Of a DNA stretch of 64,000 nt, positions 51,842 through 59,232 are shown piece after piece. The position numbers were made by a program, and so were the translations under genes. Under the pieces are notes generated by a model that saw only the letters and a program-made list of their open reading frames with translations, was not told the DNA's origin and ran no database searches. The stretch is from contig NZ_CP102930.1 of assembly GCF_025558485.1 (NCBI RefSeq), positions 248,001-312,000 of the forward strand, in the 5' to 3' direction. Position 1 is the first letter of the stretch, and every line of letters starts with the position of its first letter. The stretch is from Bdellovibrio bacteriovorus. GTDB lineage: Bacteria; Bdellovibrionota; Bdellovibrionia; Bdellovibrionales; Bdellovibrionaceae.

Positions 51842-52324
51842 CTATTTCTTGTCGAGAACTGTTTTCAGCCAGGCCACTGCGTAGTCCACCGAAGTCGTCT
51901 GGATGGTTTTGCGGTCTCCCGAAAAGATTTCTTTTCTGGAGTCTTCAAAACCCGGACCAGCGATGGCAAAGCATACAGTGCCCACTGGCTTTGACGGTGT
52001 TCCACCTGTCGGACCAGCGATACCTGTGATTGCCACAGACCAATCAGTTTTAAGCTGACGACGCACTCCGTGCGCCATTTGACGAGCGACTGTCTCGCTC
52101 ACCGCACCCTCTTGCATGAGAGTGTCTCGACGAACCCCCAGAAGATCCACCTTCGCCTCGTTAGAGTAAGAAACCACAGAGCCTAGAAATATGTCGGACA
52201 CGCCTGGTTGCTCTGTTAAAAAAGCCGAAAGTGCACCTCCAGTACAACTTTCCGCAAAACCCACTGTGAGTTTTTGGTCGCGAAGGGATCGAATGAGTTC
52301 TTGAAGCTTCTCATTCCTGTCCAT
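51842..52324 (-). CDS. pncC: CinA C-terminal-type nicotinamide-nucleotide amidohydrolase
   Basis: 160 residues, only the amidohydrolase part of CinA. The motifs are VGFAESCTGGALSAFLTEQP, FLGSVVSYSNEAKVDLLGV, and VAITGIAGPTGGTPSKPVGT with the family TGIAGPGGG. It deamidates nicotinamide mononucleotide, recycling pyridine nucleotides. It overlaps the pgpA stop by one base (TAATG) and precedes recA, a conserved arrangement in many bacteria (cinA-recA). Cytoplasmic. Confidence 0.92.
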   Translation of the reverse strand: MDRNEKLQELIRSLRDQKLTVGFAESCTGGALSAFLTEQPGVSDIFLGSVVSYSNEAKVDLLGVRRDTLMQEGAVSETVARQMAHGVRRQLKTDWSVAITGIAGPTGGTPSKPVGTVCFAIAGPGFEDSRKEIFSGDRKTIQTTSVDYAVAWLKTVLDKK

Positions 52325-52860
52325 TAAGCCAATCCCGCAAAAATAAGGGATAAACTTTTTACTCCGACGGAGTCGGAGTGCAGAACAGTTATCTGAGAGC
52401 CCAACCAGTTGGTTTGAGTGTAGATCACTTGCATGATGAGGCTCGCAATTATCCCCGCGGCCACGTCATCAATCATCACCCCAAGTCCTCCTTGGATCTT
52501 CTTATCTAAATATCCTATGAATAAAGGCTTTGTGATGTCCAGCAATCTGAACAGGGCAAAACCGATTAAAATGGCCTGCCATGTCATTGGCAGCCAAACC
52601 ATGGTAATCAGAAAACCCAAAACCTCATCAATTACGATCTCTTTGTGATCATGACCGCCCTTGGCCTGCTCGTAAGCTTCGCAGGCTGCAATTCCGACTA
52701 TGAGCAGCAAAATCACCGCCCCCATATAATAGATCGGCCCCAATTTGCTTAAAAGAATGACAATGGGAATGGTCGCCAAGGTGCCAGCAGTACCAGGTCC
52801 TTTGGGAAAACGGCCCACACCAAACAAAGTCGCAAGTTGTATCAGGAATTTGGTCATCAT
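52324..52860 (-). CDS. pgpA: Phosphatidylglycerophosphatase A
   Basis: 178 residues from the ATG at 52860; a GTG and a second ATG flank it. Membrane segments alternate with the PgpA motifs: GVGRFPKGPGTAGTLATIP near the start, HDHKEIVIDEVLGFLITMVW in the middle, and RLLDITKPLFIGYLDKKIQG with GGLGVMIDDVAAGIIASL in the second half. It removes phosphate from phosphatidylglycerophosphate, giving phosphatidylglycerol. Its 3' end contains copy B of a small palindromic repeat, which encodes part of an extra C-terminal tail. Confidence 0.93.
   Translation of the reverse strand: MMTKFLIQLATLFGVGRFPKGPGTAGTLATIPIVILLSKLGPIYYMGAVILLLIVGIAACEAYEQAKGGHDHKEIVIDEVLGFLITMVWLPMTWQAILIGFALFRLLDITKPLFIGYLDKKIQGGLGVMIDDVAAGIIASLIMQVIYTQTNWLGSQITVLHSDSVGVKSLSLIFAGLA
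52361..52389. repeat. Short palindromic repeat, copy B, inside the pgpA end
   Basis: ACTCCGAC-GGA-GTCGGAGT followed by GCAGAACAGT. It matches copy A at 50587-50614 apart from the loop and one inserted base. Both lie in the same orientation and bracket recA-cinA. Confidence 0.7.
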
Positions 52861-52917
52861 CACGATGAGTTACGCCGGACCCGTAGGCCTTGCAATGCAG
52901 AATGAGAAGCGTCAGAG

Positions 52918-53550
52918 CTAAACGTGCAGTTCCTGAGCAAAGCCCTCAGACTCTCGCACAGAAGGTTTCCAAAGCTCGCCCGCCTTGGAGGAATACTTGG
53001 CAAAGAATTTTTCCCGACGGCAGACCATCACGGCAGAAGAACGCTCTGGCATCTCCACCACACCCTGCATTTCAAAACACGTCGCCTCGGCATAGCGAAG
53101 CACCATGCGATTGTTGATGTCTGGCTCTCCGAAAACCCGTTGTGTGCGCGGGTCCTGGAAAAGGAATTTCAGGAAGGCGGCGATCAAAGAGGGAGTGAAT
53201 TTACGACCCAGATATTCTTTTTCTCCGACCAGAAAATGCAGTCCCTGATCGAAAGGCTGAGCATCCACATAGCGGCCCAGAATATCCTGCTGCAACCAAT
53301 AGCGTTCCCAGTAACTAACGGGAACTCCATCCACGCAGCCGATAAAAAGATTCTGATGTTTGTCTGCGAGTTCTTTTTCAAGGTGAGCTTTTAATTCTGC
53401 CGGAGATTTAGCCAAGTTCCACCATTGCGATACGTAAGACTGATTCATCCACTTGTAGTAGATATCAAAATCACGTTCGATGGAAAATGGGCGGAAAGAG
53501 TACGTGTGCCCGTTTTGATTGTTATAGATCTCAAAACAATCGGACTGCAT
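52918..53550 (-). CDS. Siderophore-type N-acetyltransferase (IucB/Acetyltransf_8 family), orphan
   Basis: 210 residues from the ATG at 53550 with TAGGA upstream; the longer frame to 53625 adds no family sequence. The GNAT fold of hydroxylysine acetyltransferases is visible: FRPFSIERDFDIYYKWMNQ, VSYWERYWLQQDILGRYVDA, then GLHFLVGEKEYLGRKFTPSL for acetyl-CoA binding, and TQRVFGEPDINNRMVLRYAE. IucB-like enzymes acetylate N6-hydroxylysine on the way to aerobactin-type siderophores. No other siderophore gene is present here, so this may be a stand-alone modifier of an acquired ligand or a related amine. Confidence 0.85.
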   Translation of the reverse strand: MQSDCFEIYNNQNGHTYSFRPFSIERDFDIYYKWMNQSYVSQWWNLAKSPAELKAHLEKELADKHQNLFIGCVDGVPVSYWERYWLQQDILGRYVDAQPFDQGLHFLVGEKEYLGRKFTPSLIAAFLKFLFQDPRTQRVFGEPDINNRMVLRYAEATCFEMQGVVEMPERSSAVMVCRREKFFAKYSSKAGELWKPSVRESEGFAQELHV

Positions 53551-53748
53551 ACCCAAGGTCCTATTTTTTGACCTCACAACAGGCAAGGTTCTGGGTAAAA
53601 AAAGCTCTAACTGCAAACCAACCAAAAACTGATTCCACGAAATTCGCGGAAAGAGGCACGACTCAGTGCGAAAAACTTATAGATCCCATCAAAATTAGCG
53701 ATTCGACTTCTCCGAGACCTTTTCGCATACTGCCCTCACGGAGGCCCC

Positions 53749-53820
53749 ATGATTCGTTGGATGATTCTGTTGGCTAGCTTGGTCTATTTCATAGACACCT
53801 TGATAGCTCTTCAGTTGTAG
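53749..53820 (+). CDS. Candidate 23-residue single-span membrane peptide
   Basis: ATG at 53749, TAG at 53818-53820, 23 residues: MIRWMILLASLVYFIDTLIA followed by LQL. GGAGG at 53740-53744 stands 4 bases upstream. The peptide has one positively charged N-terminal residue and a hydrophobic run long enough for one membrane span. Small inner-membrane peptides of this kind often tune a transporter or sensor. Coding is possible but not proven, since the frame is too short for codon statistics. Confidence 0.4.
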   Translation: MIRWMILLASLVYFIDTLIALQL

Positions 53821-53896
53821 ATCAAACGCCGGAAACTGAAATGTTTGGTTTCACCTCTAAGACTCTCGGGGCCGACCTATTTTCTTTCTATACCTG

Positions 53897-53925
53897 TTCC
53901 CAGCCACTCCTGTTAATGCTATAGA
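53897..53925 (+). promoter_or_regulatory. trpS: Candidate trpS promoter, possibly leaderless transcript
   Basis: TTCCCA at 53897-53902 and TATAGA at 53920-53925 are 17 bases apart, each matching 4 of 6 positions of the sigma-70 consensus. Transcription would begin at or next to the ATG at 53932. No SD is visible before this ATG, which fits a leaderless or nearly leaderless message. Confidence 0.25.
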
Positions 53926-53931
53926 TTTTTT

Positions 53932-54927
53932 ATGAAACCAATCATTCTTACGGGCGACCGTCCAACAGGTCCCCTCCACCTTGGCCATTACGTTGGATCG
54001 CTTAAAAACCGCGTGGATCTTCAGGATTCTCACGATCAATACATCATCATCGCTGACGTTCAGGCCCTGACCGACAACTATGATGACACCACAAAGGTTC
54101 GCGAAAATATCCTGCAAGTGACCCTGGATTATCTGGCTGCCGGAATTGATCCGGCGAAAAGCACGATCTTTGTTCAATCCGAACTGCCAGAGTTGTTTGA
54201 GATGACCACGTACTTCATGAATCTGGTCACCGTGGCACGCTTGGAAAGAAATCCAACGGTGAAAACCGAAATCCAGCAAAAGAATCTGGAAAAATCCCTG
54301 CCTGCGGGCTTCCTGACTTATCCCGTCAGTCAGGCTGCCGACATTCTGGGTTTCAAAGCCAATCTGGTTCCAGCCGGTGAGGATCAAAACCCGATGATTG
54401 AACAAACCAACGAAATCGCTCAGCGTTTCAATCACATTTACAAAACTGACTTCTTTAAACCTGTCAAAGGCATGCCAGGTGTGGCGGGCCGTCTGCCGGG
54501 CATTGATGGCAAAGCGAAGATGAGCAAATCCCTTGGTAATGCCATCTATCTTTCCGACGACGCTGACGTGATCAAAAAGAAAGTTCAGAAAATGTACACC
54601 GATCCGGGCCATCTTAAGATTGAAGATCCGGGCAAAGTGGAAGGCAACGTGGTCTTCAGCTTCCTGGATGTCTTCGATCCAAGAAAAGACGAAGTTGCAG
54701 CACTGAAAGAACACTATCAGCGCGGTGGTTTGGGTGATGGCACCTTGAAAGTGCGCCTGACTGAAGTTTTGAACACGATCATCGCGCCTATGCGTGAACG
54801 CCGTGCGCAGTACGCTCAAGACCCCCAAGCGGTTCTGAGAATCTGTAAAGAAGGTTCCCTGAAAGCTCAGGAAAAAACCCGCCAGACTTTGAAAGAAATG
54901 AAAGCGATCATGGGTGTAGGTCTGTAA
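53932..54927 (+). CDS. trpS: Tryptophanyl-tRNA synthetase
   Basis: 331 residues, the usual bacterial size. Class I signatures are both intact: TGDRPTGPLHLGHYVGSLKN (HIGH as HLGH) and GKAKMSKSLGNAI (KMSKS). PVSQAADILGFKANLVPAGE is the tryptophan and ATP-binding part. It charges tRNA-Trp with tryptophan. The C-terminal helical domain is complete. Its stop codon lies in a hairpin shared with the opposing solute-binding gene. Confidence 0.97.
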   Translation: MKPIILTGDRPTGPLHLGHYVGSLKNRVDLQDSHDQYIIIADVQALTDNYDDTTKVRENILQVTLDYLAAGIDPAKSTIFVQSELPELFEMTTYFMNLVTVARLERNPTVKTEIQQKNLEKSLPAGFLTYPVSQAADILGFKANLVPAGEDQNPMIEQTNEIAQRFNHIYKTDFFKPVKGMPGVAGRLPGIDGKAKMSKSLGNAIYLSDDADVIKKKVQKMYTDPGHLKIEDPGKVEGNVVFSFLDVFDPRKDEVAALKEHYQRGGLGDGTLKVRLTEVLNTIIAPMRERRAQYAQDPQAVLRICKEGSLKAQEKTRQTLKEMKAIMGVGL

Positions 54928-54939
54928 ATCAGACCTACA
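54915..54939. terminator. Hairpin holding both stop codons of convergent genes
   Basis: TGTAGGTCTG (54915-54924) pairs perfectly with CAGACCTACA (54930-54939). The loop TAAAT holds the trpS stop, and the right arm holds the stop of the solute-binding gene. Confidence 0.55.
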
Positions 54940-55726
54940 GATTCTGATAGTAAATCATATCTTCACCATCCACATAACGGGACACGATCTTACGAAGTGT
55001 CCCGTCTTGTTTCATCTCCTGAACGACCTTCTTGATCTTGTCCGCTTCTGCCTTTGAGATCCTTCTTAGTGATATATAAAACCCCATTGTCAACGGATGG
55101 GTCACATCCGGAACCGCCACGGTTTTAGTCACCAGATCCGGCATTTCCTTTTGAAAGTGCCAGTGAATGATCGGTGTGGAAAACATGGCCTGGATTCGTC
55201 CGGTCACAAACTGTTTATAGGCGGCGCCGGGATTGGGAAAAGAAATCAGGCGCCCCTGACCCATCAGTCTTTTTTCCTCTTCACTGCCCAGAAAAAACCG
55301 GGGTCCGATCTGACTGCCAAATTTAACCTTGGGATCATTTAAGTAATCCTGAGCCTTGCGGGACTTATCATAAAAGCTTTTTGCAACGATCAGTTTGCGA
55401 GCCGCCTGATATAGAGAAATGTATTCTCCGGCAGACTTAAGCTCTTCCAGCGGAGCCATGAAGGCCACCATATCCAAACGCCAGCGTTTGAAGTCCTCCA
55501 GCATTCGCGGCGAATCCATCGGGATCTGAGAAAATACACAACCCATACGCGCAGAAATTTCACTGAGCAGATCATATGTCAGCCCACTGACGGTCCCATC
55601 AGGCTGAACTTCATAAAGAGGACTGTAGTTGTTTACCCCAAGACGAAAATGCCGAACACACTCTTTGGGTGAGGCCTGCACTGACTGACAGAAGACAAGA
55701 AGTAAAATGAAGAGAACCCTTTTCAC
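54935..55726 (-). CDS. Family 3 solute-binding-like periplasmic protein
   Basis: 263 residues from a GTG start, with a signal peptide (MKRVLFILLLVFCQSVQA). The SBP_bac_3 fold is recognisable from FRLGVNNYSPLYEVQPDGTV, SGLTYDLLSEISARMGCVF and a LEDFKRWRLDMVAFMAPLEE segment, with a late TMGFYISLRRISKAEADKI. Such proteins bind amino acids or related ligands for ABC transporters or act as sensor domains. No transporter subunit lies beside it, so it is a free-standing receptor or a lone binding protein. Two Cys (early, and in RMGCVF) could pair. Confidence 0.82.
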   Translation of the reverse strand: MKRVLFILLLVFCQSVQASPKECVRHFRLGVNNYSPLYEVQPDGTVSGLTYDLLSEISARMGCVFSQIPMDSPRMLEDFKRWRLDMVAFMAPLEELKSAGEYISLYQAARKLIVAKSFYDKSRKAQDYLNDPKVKFGSQIGPRFFLGSEEEKRLMGQGRLISFPNPGAAYKQFVTGRIQAMFSTPIIHWHFQKEMPDLVTKTVAVPDVTHPLTMGFYISLRRISKAEADKIKKVVQEMKQDGTLRKIVSRYVDGEDMIYYQNL

Positions 55727-55804
55727 TCTGCCATCTTAACATCACGCAGGCACAGGCGCAGTAAAACACCCGACGCTTGCGTGATTGTAACTCTACTAAA
55801 CAGA

Positions 55805-57493
55805 CTAAGGCAGTTCCTGCGCCCATGTGTCTGAAATGCTGATCTTTGAATCCTCTTCCCAAAATTCGTAAGGGGCGCGCTCACTACTTTGCCGTTTTTG
55901 TCGTTCCATGGAAATCAAATCCGCCCGTAAAGTTTCACCGGCGGCGTTCTTCGGAATTTCCATAAACTCCAGACGACGAATGCGCTTAAACGGAGACAAC
56001 CGCATTCGAGCAAAATTCATAATATCCAACGCCAGTTCCTTGGTGGGTTCCACCCCTTTCACCACCGACACCAGCGCCTTGGGCACGGACTCTCGAATCG
56101 GATCGGGACTGGGGATGACCACCACTTCGCGGATTGAAGGGAAATCCTTCAAAACAAACTCCAGCTCAAACGGACTGATACGATAACCCGAAGACTTAAA
56201 CAGGCCATCAATGCGATCGCAGTAAGTGAAGTTCCCCAGTGCATCAAGATAAGCTGAATCACCCGTGTGATAATACTTCTGTGAACTGTCCAGACCGCTC
56301 ATCAAACCCCAAGGGCTGGCGGAAATATCCACACAGATTTCCCCATTGTCGGTCTCGGCCCCTTGCGCATCCAGCAGCGCGATCTTAAAGCCTGGCATGG
56401 CTTTCCCGGCAGTGCCCAGACTTTCTTTTTCCTCCGGAGGCACGCCGATCAGGATAGCCGTTTCAGTCTGGCCATAACCATCGCGCAGGAACAGTCCCCA
56501 GGCATTGTGAATTTTCACAATCAGATCCGCGGTTAAAGATTCACTGGTGCTGACAACTTCCCGTAAATGCGTTTCTGCGGCGGCAAGATCCTCTTGCACC
56601 AGCATTCGCCAGACAGTCGGTGGAGCACACAACGTGGTGATGGGAAATTCCTCCAAAGCATCCAAAAGCAGGCGCGCATTGAAGCGCTTTTCCTTGAAGA
56701 TAAAGATGGTGGCCTCGGCATTCCAGGGCGCAATGAATGAATTCCAGTCGTGCATCGCCCAGCCCGTGGAGTTGATGGCCATATGCACATCCCCCGGTCG
56801 TAATCCAATCCAATACATGGTCGCCAGATGCCCCGCCGTAAACCCGGCGTGACTGTGTTCGACCAGTTTTGGCTTCACACCACTAGAGGAAATAAAATAC
56901 CGAAACAGCGGGTCCGTGCCTTTGGTTTTTTCCTGAGTTTCAAACTCGGAACTTTCCAGATAGGCATTTTCGTAATGAACCCAGCCTTCTTCCTCGCCAT
57001 CCACGGCAATTGGAATGACCCCGGAGGAAACCACATCAAACTTGGAGGTGTGTGCTTTGGTTGTGGCAATCATCTTGATCTTTTCCCGATCCAGACGGTC
57101 TTTCAGCTCCTGCTGTGACAATAGCGGATTGTTGGGAACCAGCACAGCGCCGATCTTCATTGCCGCCAGCATGATCTCCCAAAGAGCCACATCGTTTTCA
57201 ATCAGCAAAAAGATTGAATCCCCTTTTTGCAGCCCCAGCGTTCGCAGAAAATTAGCCACTTGATTGGAACGACGGGAAAGCTCAGAAAAGCTAAACTTTT
57301 TTTCCCGTCCGACCTCATCCACCAGCCACAATCCGATTTTGCTGTTGTCCGAGGCCATCGGGTCGAAGTAATCAAGGGCCCAATTAAATTCCTCCAGCCG
57401 CGGCCAACGGAAGTTATTGTAGGCATAGTCATAATCTGAGCGATGCAGGATTAAAAAATCCCTCGCCTGTTCAAACTCATTGCGAAAGCTCAT
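55805..57493 (-). CDS. Acyl-CoA-synthetase-like ANL protein with altered catalytic motifs
   Basis: 562 residues with the layout of acetyl- and medium-chain acyl-CoA synthetases. The core has RDGYGQTETAILIG, YHTGDSAYLDALGNFTYCDR and FKSSGYRISPFELEFVL. Two motifs depart from the family. The P-loop, normally TSGTTGxPK, reads ISSSGVKPKLVEHSH (about residue 200). The C-terminal Lys of (P)K-x-x-SGK is Glu (about 520) in IPKNAAGETLRADL. That Lys is needed for acyl-adenylate formation, so activation may be lost or altered. GGAGG lies 6 bases before the ATG. Neighbours do not reveal a pathway. Confidence 0.8.
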   Translation of the reverse strand: MSFRNEFEQARDFLILHRSDYDYAYNNFRWPRLEEFNWALDYFDPMASDNSKIGLWLVDEVGREKKFSFSELSRRSNQVANFLRTLGLQKGDSIFLLIENDVALWEIMLAAMKIGAVLVPNNPLLSQQELKDRLDREKIKMIATTKAHTSKFDVVSSGVIPIAVDGEEEGWVHYENAYLESSEFETQEKTKGTDPLFRYFISSSGVKPKLVEHSHAGFTAGHLATMYWIGLRPGDVHMAINSTGWAMHDWNSFIAPWNAEATIFIFKEKRFNARLLLDALEEFPITTLCAPPTVWRMLVQEDLAAAETHLREVVSTSESLTADLIVKIHNAWGLFLRDGYGQTETAILIGVPPEEKESLGTAGKAMPGFKIALLDAQGAETDNGEICVDISASPWGLMSGLDSSQKYYHTGDSAYLDALGNFTYCDRIDGLFKSSGYRISPFELEFVLKDFPSIREVVVIPSPDPIRESVPKALVSVVKGVEPTKELALDIMNFARMRLSPFKRIRRLEFMEIPKNAAGETLRADLISMERQKRQSSERAPYEFWEEDSKISISDTWAQELP

Positions 57494-57583
57494 ACAAACC
57501 TCCAGGGATTTTCTAAGGTTAGCACTTCTAACTCGACTCGCCGACGTGTGTTTCTACATTGGACTGTGCAAAAACAGAGGGGC

Positions 57584-58744
57584 ATGTTAAAAAATCCCAT
57601 GGGAATTTTTCGCACTATCGCCAGCACCTTCGTTCTTGTGATCTTCGTCTATGTTTCGCATCAACTGACTCGCTTCACAGATTTTTCATGGCAGGGAACA
57701 ACTTTACTGGTCAGTTTTCTGGCCTTCCTGTTTGCCTTGGTCATTGGCAGTTTCATGATCCTTCTGCGCGAACGACGTCTGGACCATAATCCATGGCGGG
57801 ATCGTTTTATGAACGGGGCGCTGACCGTGATGGCCTATATCAACTTTCTGATCTCGCTGGTGATCTTGCGGGATGTGTTCGCTTTCGTGGATAAAATCTC
57901 TGTCGCCTCGTTGTCACTGGAAACTCTTTACAGTGCCCAGGCCACCACCACTTTGATGGGTCTTCCGGTGTTGTTCATTCTGATTGGACACCTGATCGTG
58001 CGCAAAGGGGCTTTCAACAAGACTGTGCCGCTTGAGTTTGCCAATCTGCCCGCCGATCTGGAAAACCTGCGTATTGTGCACATTACGGACCTGCATATCA
58101 GCCCCAGCCTGCCGATCCGACTGGTCAAAAAATTGGTGGCTCAGGTCAACCGTCTAAACCCCGATGTCATTGTGTTTACGGGCGATATTCTGGACAGCTT
58201 CGTGGAAAAGCACACCGAAGAATTTCAAATTCTCAAAGGCCTGCGGGCCCAACATGGGATCTACTACGTTCCCGGAAATCATGAATATTACTGGAATGCC
58301 GCCAAGAGTTTGCAGGCGTTCCGCGACATTGGATTCCAGGTTCTGATCAATAAAGCGGAATCCATCCGTCTGGGCTCGGCTGAATTGCAGATGGTGGGCA
58401 TCCCCGACCCGGCCGCCAACCATTTCAAAGAAGAGGGACCGGATCTGGCAAAGGTGCAAAATCAGCTTAAAACGGACAGCTTCAAGGTTCTTTTGTCCCA
58501 CCAGCCTGCTCTGGCCAAACAGATCGAAACTCTGGGGGTGGATTTGCAGCTTTCCGGCCACACCCACGGCGGGCAGTTCTTCCCATGGAATCTGCTGATT
58601 GTCTTTTTCCAGCGCTACAACAAAGGCCTGTACCGCATCGGAAACATGCAGCTCTATGTCAATCAGGGAACCGGTTACTGGGGGCCCCAGTTACGTCTGG
58701 GAACTTATTGCGAACTGACTGAAATTATCCTTCGCAAGAAATAA
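57584..58744 (+). CDS. Membrane-anchored calcineurin-like metallophosphoesterase (YkuE-like)
   Basis: 386 residues from the ATG at 57584; GTG at 57548 and ATG at 57599 are alternatives. Four hydrophobic segments occupy about residues 10-150. The phosphoesterase domain follows with the full metal-ligand set: RIVHITDLHIS, VIVFTGDILDSF, YYVPGNHEYYWN, VLLSHQPALA and LSGHTHGGQFFPWN. YkuE-like members act on lipid-linked or nucleotide phosphates near the membrane. Its stop is 23 bases before recX. Substrate not determined. Confidence 0.88.
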   Translation: MLKNPMGIFRTIASTFVLVIFVYVSHQLTRFTDFSWQGTTLLVSFLAFLFALVIGSFMILLRERRLDHNPWRDRFMNGALTVMAYINFLISLVILRDVFAFVDKISVASLSLETLYSAQATTTLMGLPVLFILIGHLIVRKGAFNKTVPLEFANLPADLENLRIVHITDLHISPSLPIRLVKKLVAQVNRLNPDVIVFTGDILDSFVEKHTEEFQILKGLRAQHGIYYVPGNHEYYWNAAKSLQAFRDIGFQVLINKAESIRLGSAELQMVGIPDPAANHFKEEGPDLAKVQNQLKTDSFKVLLSHQPALAKQIETLGVDLQLSGHTHGGQFFPWNLLIVFFQRYNKGLYRIGNMQLYVNQGTGYWGPQLRLGTYCELTEIILRKK

Positions 58745-58767
58745 AAAACGGGGTATTAATTTCCTCT

Positions 58768-59232
58768 ATGTCCCGAGAGAAAGATCCCCTGAAAACCCGA
58801 CAAGCCGCCAAAAAGAAGGTCATGGACATGATCGCGCGCCGGGATCATTCGGAAAAAGAACTTCGCACCAAACTGAAGGAAAAGTTCTCTGACGAAGAAG
58901 ATGTCGGCGATATCATTGACGAGGCCATCGAGTTCGCCAAAGACAACCGCTGGTTGGGTGATCCGACGGACCTGGCCCATCGCTTGGCCGACATGCTTCA
59001 TCGCCGTAACAAGGGCATCTATTACATCAACAACTACCTTAAGGAAAAAGGTCTTCCCAGTATTGAGACCGATCGTGCTTTGGAGCTTGAAAAGGCGCTG
59101 GCGATTGTCAAAAATAAGTACGACGAAGACCACAAGTTTTCCCGTGAGGAAAAAGCCCGAGTGGGCCGATTGCTGGCTTCCCGTGGATTCGATTCTGAGA
59201 CCGTAAGAAAGGTTATTTATGAAAAGCTCTGA
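58768..59232 (+). CDS. recX: RecX regulatory protein
   Basis: 154 residues, with the three tandem three-helix units of RecX. The first is MIARRDHSEKELRTKLKEKF, the second runs through LADMLHRRNKGIYYINNYLK, and the third is KARVGRLLASRGFDSETVRK. RecX binds RecA filaments and limits their activity. In many genomes it lies beside recA; here recA is 8 kb away, but recX sits directly before alaS, which neighbours recA/recX in several lineages. It overlaps alaS by 14 bases, which implies translational coupling. Confidence 0.88.
   Translation: MSREKDPLKTRQAAKKKVMDMIARRDHSEKELRTKLKEKFSDEEDVGDIIDEAIEFAKDNRWLGDPTDLAHRLADMLHRRNKGIYYINNYLKEKGLPSIETDRALELEKALAIVKNKYDEDHKFSREEKARVGRLLASRGFDSETVRKVIYEKL

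Larger units (their letters stand above)
53551..53931. other. 381-base spacer between the acetyltransferase and trpS
   Basis: Divergent spacer. It holds the 23-codon frame listed separately, and a candidate trpS promoter just before 53932. Nothing else is recognised. Confidence 0.6.
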
